From: Rhodospirillales bacterium
GTDB lineage: Bacteria > Pseudomonadota > Alphaproteobacteria > Kiloniellales > JACOMY01
Length of the DNA stretch: 64,000 nt
Direction: 5' to 3'
Assembly (NCBI GenBank): GCA_014324045.1
Contig: JACOMY010000002.1
Location: forward strand, 1 to 64,000
Shown here piece after piece: positions 8,208 to 17,399 of this stretch. Both the position numbers and the translations under genes were made by a program. Under the pieces are notes generated by a model, which had not been told where the DNA came from, searched no databases, and worked only from the letters and a program-made list of their open reading frames with translations. Every line of letters begins with the position of its first letter. Within the stretch, counting starts at the first letter, position 1.

Positions 8208-9734
8208 ATGGCACTTGAAAGCGTGTATGTGGCGACGAGAGGCGATGGCTTTGGCGAGGATGCGGGCGTCGGCAGGGAGCCGCCCATCAACCTGGAGGCA
8301 GAACAGGCCCTGCTCTCGGTCCTACTTGCCAACAATCTAGCTTTGGAACGGGTCGGCGACTTCCTGCGCGGCGAGCACTTCGCGGATGCCGCCCACCAGC
8401 GCATCTTCGAAGCCTGCCAGCGCCTGATTGACCGCGGACAGGTGGCCAATGCAATCACCCTCAAAAACTACTTCGAACGCGACGAGGGCCTCGCAGACGT
8501 CGGTGGATCCGCCTACCTCGGACGATTGACCGCCGTCAGCGGCGGTATCATCAATGTGGTCGACTACGCCCGCCTGATTCAGGATCTCTTCCTGCGCCGT
8601 CAACTGATCGAACTAGGCGAGGAGATGGTCAACGAGGCGTACAGCCACGAACTGGACAGGGACGCGCAGAACCAGATCGAAGTCTGTGAGAAAAAGCTTT
8701 ACGATTTGGCCGAGACCGGTTCCGCCGGCCGCGACTTCACTCCCTTCGGCGATGCCTTGACCCTGTCGATTACCATGGCCGAGGCGGCCATGCGCCACAA
8801 AGGTGTCTCAGGCGTCAGCAGCGGATTCACAGACCTGGACAGGGTGCTGGGCGGTCTGCACGACAGTGACCTCGTCATCTTGGCCGCCCGCCCCTCTATG
8901 GGTAAGACCTCGCTGGCCACCAACATCGCCAGCAACGTGGCCACCGCAAAGCGCGAACGCCGCCAGTCCGACGGCTCGACCGTCGAGGAATGCCAAGTCG
9001 TCGCCTTCTTCTCCCTAGAGATGTCGTCCGAGCAGTTGGCGACACGCGTGGTCTCCGACATGGCCAACGTCAGCTCCGACCGCATCCGCCGCGGCGACAT
9101 CTCCAAGGACGAGTTCAACCGCGTCTTCGAGGCCGCGCGCCATCTGGGCAGCCTGCCGCTCTTCATCGACGACACGCCGGCCATCACCGTGCCGGCGCTC
9201 AGGACCCGCGCCCGCCGGCTCAAGCGTCAACAGAAGGGCCTCTCCCTAATCGTGGTGGACTATCTGCAGTTGATGCAGGGCGTGGGCGGACGCTCCAGCG
9301 AGAACCGGGTGCAGGAAGTCTCGGAAATCACCCGCGGCCTCAAGGCCATCGCCAAGGATCTCTCGGTGCCGGTGATCGCACTCTCCCAGCTGTCGCGCGC
9401 CACCGAACAGCGCGACGACAAACGCCCGCAGCTGTCCGACCTGCGTGAATCAGGTTCGATCGAGCAGGACGCCGACGTGGTCTTCTTTCTGTTCCGCGAA
9501 GAGTACTACCTAGCCCGCAAAAAGCCGTCGAAGCGCGCCAACGAGGAGGAGGAAACGTTTAAACAACGTGAGAAAGCCCATAATGAGGAAGTGGCTAGGG
9601 TGCAAAACATCGCCGAAGTCATCGTCGGCAAGCAGCGCCACGGCCCGATCGACACCGTAGAATTGCATTTCAACGGAGAATTTACCCGTTTCAGCGATTT
9701 GGCGGACAGTGGCCACTTGCCGAAAGCCCCTTAG
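8208..9734 (+). CDS. dnaB: replicative DNA helicase DnaB
   Basis: Hexameric 5'-3' helicase that unwinds DNA at the replication fork. Seen: the N-terminal DnaG-interaction domain (INLEAEQALLSVLLANN, then HFADAAHQRIFEAC), the RecA-like ATPase with Walker A AARPSMGKTSLATNIA, FFSLEMSSEQLATRV, the Walker B segment IVVDYLQLMQG, and DLRESGSIEQDADVVFFL. 508 residues is typical. No intein is present in the Walker A or later motifs. The ATG at 8208 has only a weak ribosome site, so a slightly different start is possible. Confidence 0.96.
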   Translation: MALESVYVATRGDGFGEDAGVGREPPINLEAEQALLSVLLANNLALERVGDFLRGEHFADAAHQRIFEACQRLIDRGQVANAITLKNYFERDEGLADVGGSAYLGRLTAVSGGIINVVDYARLIQDLFLRRQLIELGEEMVNEAYSHELDRDAQNQIEVCEKKLYDLAETGSAGRDFTPFGDALTLSITMAEAAMRHKGVSGVSSGFTDLDRVLGGLHDSDLVILAARPSMGKTSLATNIASNVATAKRERRQSDGSTVEECQVVAFFSLEMSSEQLATRVVSDMANVSSDRIRRGDISKDEFNRVFEAARHLGSLPLFIDDTPAITVPALRTRARRLKRQQKGLSLIVVDYLQLMQGVGGRSSENRVQEVSEITRGLKAIAKDLSVPVIALSQLSRATEQRDDKRPQLSDLRESGSIEQDADVVFFLFREEYYLARKKPSKRANEEEETFKQREKAHNEEVARVQNIAEVIVGKQRHGPIDTVELHFNGEFTRFSDLADSGHLPKAP

Positions 9735-9785
9735 GCGCTAAAGGAGAGGGATCGGTTTACAGAGCAGTAAGATTCCTGCCCGTCC

Positions 9786-10881
9786 ATGTCGCCGCCAACT
9801 GCCATCCTCACCGTCGACCTAAACGCACTCGTCGCGAATTACCGGCTGCTCTGCGAGAAGGCTGGGACAGCCGAGGTCGCCCCCTCGGTGAAGGCCGATG
9901 CCTACGGCTTGGGGGTAGAACCGGTCGTCACTGCGCTTTGGCAAGCCGGGGCCCGCAGTTTCTTCGTCGCCCAAACACATGATGCGCTGCTTCTGCGGCA
10001 CATTCTACCTGAGGCTCGCATCTTCGTCCTCAACGGTCCTCTGCCGGGCGAGGTCCACAGTCTCCACGGCGCCGGCATCGTGCCGACGATCAACAGTCTG
10101 GAGCAGTTGGCGCTGTGGCAAGCAGAGGCCGGCGACGCACAGAAGGTGCCAACGGCCCTGCATATCGATACCGGCATGTCACGCCTGGGATTGACGCCGG
10201 AAGAGGTTACGCTTCTCGCGCAAGAACCGCAGCGCCATGAGCACTTGGAGTTCGTGCTGGTCATCAGCCATTTGGCCTCGGCCGACGAAGCCGACAGCCC
10301 CCGGAATGCGGCACAGGCGCAGCTGTTTCACAACCTTGCCTCCCGCAATCGCCGACTCCCGGCGGTCTCTTGCCAATGGATCGGGTGTCTTCCGCGACGC
10401 CGTGCCGACGCTAGACATGGTCCGGCCGGGCTATGTTCTTTACGGCGGCAACCCCACGCCCGGCTGGGCCAACGAGATGAAGCCTGTGGTAACCTTGCAG
10501 ACCCCGGTCTTGCAAACGCGGCAAGTCCCGGCCGGCACTGCGGTCGGCTACAACGCCACCTACGTTACAAATGCGCCCAGACGACTTGCGACCTTGGCAA
10601 TCGGCTATGCGGAAGGCTATCAACGCAGCTTAAGTAACCGTGGGAGAGTCCTCATTGCCGGACAGGAAGCACGCATCGTCGGCCGCGTCTCAATGGACTT
10701 GACCATCGTGGACGTGACCGCCATCGCGGAGCAGAACTGCCGCATCGGCAGCCTGGCGACCTTGATCGGTTCCGATCTGTCGATCGACAGGGTAGGCGCG
10801 ACCGCAGACACCATCGGCTACGAAATCCTGGCGCGCCTCGGCAACCGGATCGAACGCCGCTACCTCGGTGGATCGATCTGA
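9786..10881 (+). pseudogene. alr: alanine racemase, interrupted by a frameshift
   Basis: PLP enzyme that makes D-alanine for peptidoglycan. The first part (from 9786) holds the PLP lysine motif SVKADAYGLG and the HIDTGMSRLG loop. The second part, in another frame and ending at 10881, holds SLANGSG, MVRPGYVLYGG, IGYAEGYQR (catalytic tyrosine region) and GRVSMDL. The two halves join at about 10365-10371, inside GTCTCTTGCC; adding CT there restores P-A-V-S-L-A-N, so a 2-base loss in a CT run explains it. Joined length of about 365 residues is normal. As read, the first frame ends at 10637 without the second catalytic residue. It could be true loss, with another racemase elsewhere, or an error in the sequence. 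Confidence 0.88.
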
Positions 10882-10885
10882 CCCC

Positions 10886-11659
10886 ATGGGTGCCCTGCGT
10901 TCCCTAGGCCGGACCTTTCTCGCCTTCCTGGCGGCGGTCGGCAGATTGATCGTCTTCGCCCTGGAAGCGCTCTATCGGACCGTTCGGCCGCCCTACTACC
11001 TTAGTCATGTCGGCCGGCAGACGATCGAGATCGGCTACTACTCTCTACCGGTCGTAGGCCTGACGGCGATCTTCACCGGTATGGTGCTGGCGCTGCAGAG
11101 TTACACCGGATTCGCCCGCTTCTCGGCAGAAAGTGCAATCCCGCAGGTCGTCGTGGTCACGATCACCCGCGAACTGGGACCGGTGCTGGCTGGCCTGATG
11201 GTGGCCGGACGTGTGGCCGCGGCCATGGCGGCGGAGATTGGCACCATGCGGGTGACCGAGCAGATCGATGCTCTGACCACCCTCTACACCGATCCCTTCA
11301 AATATTTGGTGGCACCGCGCCTGATCGCCGGAACCTTGGTCATGCCGGTGCTGGTGCTAGTCGCCGACATCATCGGCGTCTTCGGCGGCTTTCTGGTCTC
11401 GGTCTACAAGCTGGGCTTCAACGGTGCCAGCTTCCTGCAAAACACGGTGAACGCGCTGATGACACAGGACGTCGTCTCCGGCTTGGTGAAGGCTGCCGTC
11501 TTCGGCTTCATCGTCACGCTTATGGGTTGCTATCACGGCTATAATTCCCGCGGCGGCGCCCAGGGCGTAGGCAAGGCCACCACCAACGCGGTGGTCTCGG
11601 CCTCGATCCTGCTACTCTGCTTCAACTACTTCATCACGGAACTCTTCTTCGCCCGATGA
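10886..11659 (+). CDS. mlaE: MlaE-family ABC transporter permease
   Basis: Inner-membrane permease of the Mla-type lipid transport family that keeps outer-membrane lipid asymmetry. Seen: several hydrophobic segments, the family motifs IFTGMVLALQSYTGF and TRELGPVLAGLMVAGRVAAAMAAEIGTMRVTEQIDAL, and the C-terminal TNAVVSASILLLCFNYF region. 257 residues from the ATG at 10886, which is preferred over an in-frame codon 18 nt upstream. The stop overlaps the next ATG (ATGA). Only permease and ATPase are here; the MlaD, MlaB and MlaC partners are not adjacent. Confidence 0.9.
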   Translation: MGALRSLGRTFLAFLAAVGRLIVFALEALYRTVRPPYYLSHVGRQTIEIGYYSLPVVGLTAIFTGMVLALQSYTGFARFSAESAIPQVVVVTITRELGPVLAGLMVAGRVAAAMAAEIGTMRVTEQIDALTTLYTDPFKYLVAPRLIAGTLVMPVLVLVADIIGVFGGFLVSVYKLGFNGASFLQNTVNALMTQDVVSGLVKAAVFGFIVTLMGCYHGYNSRGGAQGVGKATTNAVVSASILLLCFNYFITELFFAR

Positions 11660-12447
11660 CGCAGAAGCAGAATTTGCCCCCGAAGATCCGGGTTCGGGGT
11701 CTCTCCAAGAGCTTCGGCCGCAAGGCCGTGCTGCAGGGACTCGATTTGGAACTGCATCAAGGCGATTCCTTGGTGATCATCGGCGGTTCGGGAAGCGGCA
11801 AATCGGTGCTGTTGAAATGCATGTTAGGTCTGCTGCACCCCGATGCCGGCAACATCGAGATCGACGGCACCCCTGCCGACCGGTTGATCCACCGGGAGCG
11901 CGAGGAAGGCCGCGCCAAAATCGGCATGCTGTTCCAGAACGCCGCCCTGTTCGATTCGCTGAACGTTTGGCGTAACGTGTCCTTCGGACTGATGCAAAGC
12001 AAGGGCACATCGGCGCGTGAGTCCCGAGAGATCGCCATCGCCAAGCTGGCCTCGGTCGGTCTCGCTGCCGACGTGGCGGAGCTTTATCCGGCCGAACTCT
12101 CAGGTGGCATGCGTAAACGGGTCGGACTGGCCCGCGCCATCGCCACAGAGCCGGAGATTCTCTTCATCGACGAACCGACCGCCGGACTCGATCCCATCAT
12201 GGGTCATGCGATCGACGAGCTGATCGTTGCCTGCGTCGAGAAGCTGGGCGCGACAGCTCTTACCATCACGCACGACATGGCCAGCGCACGACGGATCTCC
12301 AAACGGATGGCCATGCTCTACGAGGGTAAATTGATCTGGGATGGCCCGACGCGGACCATCGAGCGCTCCGGCAACCCTTATGTGGACCAGTTTATCAACG
12401 GCCGACCGGACGGGCCGATCCAGGGGAATCTCGCTGGGGTAGACTAG
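11656..12447 (+). CDS. mlaF: MlaF-type ABC transporter ATP-binding protein
   Basis: ATPase expected to pair with the MlaE-like permease. Seen: Walker A IGGSGSGKSVLLKCMLG, Q-loop region IGMLFQNAALFDSLNVWRNV, ABC signature LSGGMRKRVGLARAIA, Walker B ILFIDEPTAGLDPI and the switch histidine in TITHDM. 263 residues, as usual for MlaF. Translationally coupled to mlaE by a 4-nt overlap. Confidence 0.92.
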   Translation: MTQKQNLPPKIRVRGLSKSFGRKAVLQGLDLELHQGDSLVIIGGSGSGKSVLLKCMLGLLHPDAGNIEIDGTPADRLIHREREEGRAKIGMLFQNAALFDSLNVWRNVSFGLMQSKGTSARESREIAIAKLASVGLAADVAELYPAELSGGMRKRVGLARAIATEPEILFIDEPTAGLDPIMGHAIDELIVACVEKLGATALTITHDMASARRISKRMAMLYEGKLIWDGPTRTIERSGNPYVDQFINGRPDGPIQGNLAGVD

Positions 12448-12501
12448 AGCCGGAGGCGGGCGCCCTTGAGATGGCGATCTGTGGGTTAGGAGGCCGGAAA
12501 G

Positions 12502-14019
12502 ATGGCCAGGGCAAGTTCCCGCTACGTGTGCCAAGCTTGCGGTGCCGTCGCCGCCCGTTGGGCCGGGCGCTGCGATGCCTGCGGTACCTGGAACAGCTTT
12601 GTCGAAGAAGTTCTGCCCGCTAGCGCCCCCCTTGGCGGCGGCGGCCGCAAGCGCAGCAGGGTAGCAGCGGGAATCGCGCTGGAGAGTCTGAAGGGGGCCG
12701 GCGCCCCGCCGCCGCGCCTACCTTGCGGCATCGCCGAATTCGACCGCGTCGTCGGCGGCGGCCTGGTTCCCGGATCGACTCTCCTATTGGGCGGCGAGCC
12801 CGGCGTCGGCAAGTCGACTCTCCTGCTGCAGGTGGCCGCCGCGCTGGCCGAACGGGAGCAGCGGGTGCTCTACGTCTCCGGCGAAGAGGCAATCGATCAG
12901 GTGCGGCTGCGCGGGCGGCGTATGGGACTGGCTGAAGCCTCGGTGGAATTGGCCGCAGCCACCGAGGTCGAACCCATCCTGAACGCTCTGGCAGAAGGAC
13001 CTTTGCCCAGCCTAGTGATCGTCGATTCGATCCAGACCCTCTGGATCGAAAGCTTGGAGTCCGCACCGGGCACTGTCAGCCAGGTCCGGGCCAGTGCCCA
13101 GGCCTTGACTCGCTCGGCCAAGGAACGCGGCTTTGCGCTGGTGCTAGTCGGCCACGTCAACAAGGAGGGTGCCATCGCCGGCCCCAAGGTACTGGAGCAC
13201 ATGGTGGATGCGGTGCTGAACGTCGAGGGCGAGCGCGGCCACACCTTCCGCATCCTCCGTGCCGACAAGAACCGCTTCGGCGCTACCGACGAGATCGGTG
13301 TCTTCGAGATGGGCGAGGCCGGCATGATGGAGGTGGAAAATCCCTCCGCCCTCTTCCTTTCCGACCGCGACGAGGCCGTCTCGGGCTCCGCCGTCTTCGC
13401 CGGCATCGAAGGCACCCGCCCGGTGCTGGTTGAGGTGCAGGCCCTCGTCGCCGGTCAGCCAGCCGGCAGCCCGCGACGGGCCGTAGTCGGTTGGGATAGC
13501 GGGCGACTGGCCATGCTGCTGGCGGTGTTGGAAACCCGCTGCGGCCTGCAGCTGTCGGCCAAGGACGTCTATCTGAACGTGGTCGGCGGACTGAGGGTCG
13601 CCGAGCCTGCCGCCGACCTGGCAGTCGCGGCGGCCCTCGTCTCGGCAATCTCAGACAAACCGGTGCCGGCCAACTGCATCCTCTTCGGCGAGGTCGGTCT
13701 GGGCGGCGAGATCCGCGCGGTCAGCCAGCCGGAGTTACGGCTCCGTGAGGCCGCCAAGCTGGGTTTCGCACAAGCCCTGGGGCCGGCCCAGCGCGGACAG
13801 GCCGGGAAAAGCGCCAAGTTGTCGGAGGATCTGACGCTTTCCAAGCTCACCCACTTGAGAGACTTGGTGGCACGCTTGGCAAGCGGACGCCGGGGCGCTA
13901 AGACGCTTGCAGGGGAGGGTCGGAGAGGGCACCGCTGGGATCAGTCGGCCGACGGCGCGGATGCAACAGGTGGGCGGGTCTCGGCGGGACCGCCCGGCAG
14001 CGATGACGGAGACCAATAA
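12502..14019 (+). CDS. radA: DNA repair protein RadA (Sms)
   Basis: RecA-related ATPase that helps branch migration in recombinational repair. Seen in order: a four-cysteine zinc finger (CQACG and CDACG, residues about 10-31), Walker A GGEPGVGKSTLLLQ, the RadA-specific KNRFG in ADKNRFGATDEIG, and the C-terminal Lon-protease-like domain (AKDVYLNVVGGLRVAEPAAD). 505 residues; the last 40 or so are a poorly conserved tail. GGAGG lies upstream of the ATG. Its stop shares a base with the cvpA start. Confidence 0.96.
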   Translation: MARASSRYVCQACGAVAARWAGRCDACGTWNSFVEEVLPASAPLGGGGRKRSRVAAGIALESLKGAGAPPPRLPCGIAEFDRVVGGGLVPGSTLLLGGEPGVGKSTLLLQVAAALAEREQRVLYVSGEEAIDQVRLRGRRMGLAEASVELAAATEVEPILNALAEGPLPSLVIVDSIQTLWIESLESAPGTVSQVRASAQALTRSAKERGFALVLVGHVNKEGAIAGPKVLEHMVDAVLNVEGERGHTFRILRADKNRFGATDEIGVFEMGEAGMMEVENPSALFLSDRDEAVSGSAVFAGIEGTRPVLVEVQALVAGQPAGSPRRAVVGWDSGRLAMLLAVLETRCGLQLSAKDVYLNVVGGLRVAEPAADLAVAAALVSAISDKPVPANCILFGEVGLGGEIRAVSQPELRLREAAKLGFAQALGPAQRGQAGKSAKLSEDLTLSKLTHLRDLVARLASGRRGAKTLAGEGRRGHRWDQSADGADATGGRVSAGPPGSDDGDQ

Positions 14020-14741
14020 TGGGGGACGGATTCAGTGTGCTCGGATTAACCGTGCTCGACGTCGCCGTGCTGGGCGTCATTCTGCTGTCCGCGCTGCTGG
14101 CGCTAATGCGCGGATTCGTGCACGAGATCCTTGCCTTTTCCGCCTGGATTGGGGCAGCGGTGGCGACGATCTATGGCTTCCCCTTCGCCCAGCCCTATGC
14201 CCGTGAGCTGATCGATATCTCGCTCCTCGCCGATATCGCCGTCGGGGTGACGATTTTCTTGGTCTCCTTGGTGGTGCTGACGCTCTTTGCCAAGCTGCTG
14301 GCAGAACTGGTTCAAGGCTCTAGACTGTCGGCGATCGATCGTATCCTTGGGCTGCTCTTCGGCATGGCCCGCGGCGCCGCCATTGTCTGCCTCGCATGGC
14401 TAATTTTCGCTTGGTTGGCTCCGCAATCCCAGTGGTTTGGGTGGATTCGGACCGCGCACAGCTTGGAATATCTACAAAAGGGCGCTTCATGGCTACAGGA
14501 TTTGCTGCCGCAATCCTTCCTGACCTCGCTGGGCGAACCCGCGACGCGCAACGTCGAGCGCGAGGGCATGGGGACCGCGACGACGCCGGAAACGCCACCG
14601 CCGGCCACGCAACCCAACATCGCCCCGTCCGAGGAAACGCAAGAGCCGGCCTACGACCAGCCAAGCCGTCAATCTCTGGAGGAAAGGATCAAGAATTTAT
14701 CGGGCGATGGCACAGTAATGCCATCTGACGGCGGTCAGTGA
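14019..14741 (+). CDS. cvpA: CvpA family membrane protein
   Basis: Integral membrane protein named for colicin V production; its biochemical role is still poorly known. Seen: four hydrophobic segments in the first 160 residues (starting LTVLDVAVLGVILLSALLAL), the typical LMRGFVHEILAFSAWIGA loop, and GLLFGMARGAAIVCLAWLIF. The last 70 residues are a proline/threonine-rich cytoplasmic tail. It overlaps radA by one base and lies just before purF, the usual cvpA-purF pairing. Confidence 0.9.
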   Translation: MGDGFSVLGLTVLDVAVLGVILLSALLALMRGFVHEILAFSAWIGAAVATIYGFPFAQPYARELIDISLLADIAVGVTIFLVSLVVLTLFAKLLAELVQGSRLSAIDRILGLLFGMARGAAIVCLAWLIFAWLAPQSQWFGWIRTAHSLEYLQKGASWLQDLLPQSFLTSLGEPATRNVEREGMGTATTPETPPPATQPNIAPSEETQEPAYDQPSRQSLEERIKNLSGDGTVMPSDGGQ

Positions 14742-14769
14742 TCGGCGAGAGATTGGCCTGACGACAGCG

Positions 14770-16290
14770 ATGGAGAGCCAGGAAGTTATGACCCTGTTGA
14801 GCGAGTCGAACGAGACCCCGCTATCGGCCCGGCAATCGCCGGACGACGAGGATCATCCCAAAGAGAAGTGCGGAGTCTTCGGGATCTGGGGTGACGGCGA
14901 CGCTTCGCGCAAGACGGCACTGGGCCTCCATGCCTTGCAGCACCGCGGGCAAGAAGCCGCCGGAATCGTCTCCTTCGACGGCCGGCGATTTCATGCCCAC
15001 CGCGACATGGGTCAGGTCAGCGCCATCTTCGGCAAAGAAGAAGTGATGATCGGTCTGAAGGGCAAGGGCGCCATCGGCCATGTCCGCTACTCCACCACTG
15101 GCGGCACCGCTCAGCGCAACATCCAACCGCTCTTCGCCGAGTTGGCCATCGGCGGCTTCTGCCTGGCCCATAACGGTAACCTCACCAATGCCGCCTCGGT
15201 ACGCGACCGCTTGGTCGAGAAAGGCGCGATCTTCCAGTCCACCGCTGACACCGAAGTCATCGTCCACTTGATCGCCCGGCAGCACGGCAAGACCATGGTC
15301 GAGCGTCTGATGGCAGCCCTGCTGCAAGTCGAGGGCGCCTATTCTCTGGTCTGCATGGGCAACGACTGCGTGATCGGCGTGCGCGATCCTTTGGGCGTGC
15401 GGCCGCTGGTGCTGGGCAAGCACGGCAAGTCCTATATCGTGACTTCGGAGACCTGCGCTCTGGATATTCTAGGCGCGGAGTTTATCCGCGACGTCGAGCC
15501 CGGCGAGGCGATCGTCCTGAACGAAGAGGGTCTGACCTCGATCAAGCCCTTCCCGGCTTCCCCGCACCGCTTTTGCGTTTTCGAGTACATTTATTTCGCC
15601 CGACCCGACTCTTGCCTCGGCAACCGCTCAGTCTATGCCGCCCGCAAGCAGATCGGCATGGAGCTATCGCGCGAATCGCCGGTCGCTGCCGACGCGGTCA
15701 TCCCGGTCCCCGATTCCGGCGTTCCGGCTGCCCTAGGCTACAGCGAGGAAAGCGGCATCTCCTTCGAGTTGGGAATCATCCGCAACCACTATGTCGGCCG
15801 CACCTTCATCGAACCGGCGCAGCGCATTCGCGACTTCGGCGTGAAGCTGAAGCACAACGCCAATCGCGCCATCATCGAGGGGCGTCGGGTAATTTTGGTC
15901 GACGATTCCATCGTGCGCGGTACGACCTCGGTCAAGATCGTGCAGATGGTGCGCGCCGCCGGCGCCCGGGAGGTACACATGCGCATCGCCTCGCCACCGA
16001 CCGTCTACTCCTGCTTCTACGGCATCGACACGCCGGAGCGCTCGGAGCTGCTTGCCTCGCGCATGAGCGAAGCGCAGATGGCACAGTACATTGGCGCCGA
16101 CAGCCTGGCCTTCATCTCGATCGACGGCCTCTATCGCGCCATGGGTCTGCACGGTCGCAACAACCTGCACCCGCAGTTCTGCGACGCTTGCCTGACCGGC
16201 GACTACCCGATCAAGCTGTCAGACCGCAATGCCCGGCGGAACCAAAATACGCCGGACGGGCAGCTGTCGCTGCTAAGCGAATTCGCATGA
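14770..16290 (+). CDS. purF: amidophosphoribosyltransferase
   Basis: First committed enzyme of purine synthesis: PRPP plus glutamine to 5-phosphoribosylamine. Seen: the N-terminal glutaminase nucleophile in KEKCGVFGIWG (Cys34, so a propeptide of about 33 residues must be removed), LHALQHRGQEAAGI, GHVRYSTTGG, and the PRPP-binding motif VILVDDSIVRGTTS. A CDAC pair near the C-terminus and a cysteine in YSCFYGID match the Bacillus-type form that carries an iron-sulfur cluster. An in-frame ATG at 14788 is an alternative start that would shorten the propeptide by six residues. Confidence 0.96.
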   Translation: MESQEVMTLLSESNETPLSARQSPDDEDHPKEKCGVFGIWGDGDASRKTALGLHALQHRGQEAAGIVSFDGRRFHAHRDMGQVSAIFGKEEVMIGLKGKGAIGHVRYSTTGGTAQRNIQPLFAELAIGGFCLAHNGNLTNAASVRDRLVEKGAIFQSTADTEVIVHLIARQHGKTMVERLMAALLQVEGAYSLVCMGNDCVIGVRDPLGVRPLVLGKHGKSYIVTSETCALDILGAEFIRDVEPGEAIVLNEEGLTSIKPFPASPHRFCVFEYIYFARPDSCLGNRSVYAARKQIGMELSRESPVAADAVIPVPDSGVPAALGYSEESGISFELGIIRNHYVGRTFIEPAQRIRDFGVKLKHNANRAIIEGRRVILVDDSIVRGTTSVKIVQMVRAAGAREVHMRIASPPTVYSCFYGIDTPERSELLASRMSEAQMAQYIGADSLAFISIDGLYRAMGLHGRNNLHPQFCDACLTGDYPIKLSDRNARRNQNTPDGQLSLLSEFA

Positions 16291-16503
16291 GTTATTCTTA
16301 GGCCCAAGCCATAGCCGCGCCCTGGCGCGCGCCGCCTTCGACGGCTACGTTGCCACGTTGCCACGTTGCCCATCGGCGGCGAGTGGCTGATTTATGCTGC
16401 CGTCGGCTTGCCGGTCGGCCTCACCCTACGGGCCGGCTACCACGTCCACCTCGGCTCGGCGATCAAACTGCTAAGGCGCCGGGATGCAAAGGAGAGTGTG
16501 TGA
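16291..16503 (+). other. possible decayed small membrane-protein reading frame
   Basis: Between purF and the SDR gene a frame ends TGA at 16501, overlapping the SDR GTG by the 4-nt GTGA arrangement of coupled genes. Its last 45 residues include the hydrophobic IGGEWLIYAAVGLPVGLTLR. An 8-bp unit (ACGTTGCC) is present three times at 16347-16370. Removing one copy joins the upstream frame (HSRALARAAFDGYVATLP) to this one without a break. No good start codon is visible. It may be a remnant of a gene broken by repeat expansion, or chance. Confidence 0.3.
16347..16370. repeat. 8-bp unit repeated three times
   Basis: ACGTTGCC occurs three times in direct tandem. Being 8 bp long, each gain or loss of a copy changes the frame of any coding sequence across it. 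Confidence 0.9.
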
Positions 16504-17249
16504 GCGATAAGCCCTTGCAGGACAAAGTTGTCCTGATAACCGGTGCCTCCCGTGGCTTGGGCCGTGCCTTAGCACTTTGCTGCGCTGAGGTAGGCGCCAC
16601 TCTAGTGGCAGTCGCCCAAACCGTCGGCGCCCTGGAAGAACTCGACGACGAAGCCCGCCGGCTGGGTGCCGGCGGCTGTACCCTGGTACCCCAAGACCTG
16701 TGCGAAGGCGATGCCATCGATCGCCTAGGTGCTGCCCTCTACCAGCGCTTCGGTCGTCTAGATGGGCTCGCCGTCGCCCACGGCGCCTTGGGCCAGCTGT
16801 CACCCGTCGGACATATCCCGCCAAAGATCTGGGAGGAGACCCTGCAGCTGAACGCCACCGTTCCCTACCGCTTGCTGCGCTCCCTCGACCCGCTTCTGCG
16901 TCAGGCCGAAGCGCCGCGCGCGCTCTTTATCACCGACCGGGCTGCCGGTCGCGACCGCGCCTACTGGGGCGCCTACAATGCCAGCAAGCGCGCGCTGGAG
17001 GCCCTGATCGCCAGCTATGCCGAGGAAACCGCCAAGACCCGCATCCGGGTCAACTTGGCCGCACCGCCACCGATGGCGACCCGCCTGCGTGCCGCCGCCT
17101 ACCCCGGCGAGGATGCCGCCAAGCTAGCGAACCCTGCGACCGTTGCACCCCAGCTTTTGCCGCTGTTGCTGCCCACTGAGAGCCGGCATGGTCTCTGCGT
17201 GTCAATAGGCCACAATTCCTTATCGAGTTGCCCGCAGCAGATTGCGTGA
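16500..17249 (+). CDS. SDR family NAD(P)-dependent oxidoreductase
   Basis: Short-chain dehydrogenase of unknown substrate. Seen: nucleotide motif GASRGLGRALA near residue 20, a NNAG-like position replaced by VAHGALG, and the catalytic YNASKRALEALI. The GTG at 16500 is chosen because AAGGAG lies 7 nt before it and the N-terminus then matches the family; the frame remains open to 16350. The last 25 residues (from ESRHGLCV) do not look like a normal SDR end, and the gene abuts an AT-rich decayed stretch, so the true C-terminus may have been replaced. About 249 residues. Likely co-transcribed with purF. Confidence 0.82.
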   Translation: MSDKPLQDKVVLITGASRGLGRALALCCAEVGATLVAVAQTVGALEELDDEARRLGAGGCTLVPQDLCEGDAIDRLGAALYQRFGRLDGLAVAHGALGQLSPVGHIPPKIWEETLQLNATVPYRLLRSLDPLLRQAEAPRALFITDRAAGRDRAYWGAYNASKRALEALIASYAEETAKTRIRVNLAAPPPMATRLRAAAYPGEDAAKLANPATVAPQLLPLLLPTESRHGLCVSIGHNSLSSCPQQIA

Positions 17250-17399
17250 CGTGAGTCGGTATTGACCTTCAAGTTGTTCGGTTGTCGGACCCGGTTTGGA
17301 CCAGATATGGCGGCGACCGTGCGTCTCTACACCACATCGACATAAATAACATAAAGCGGTTGCATGTGGGCGCTTCAGTAAGTAGCATTAATCAGGCTT

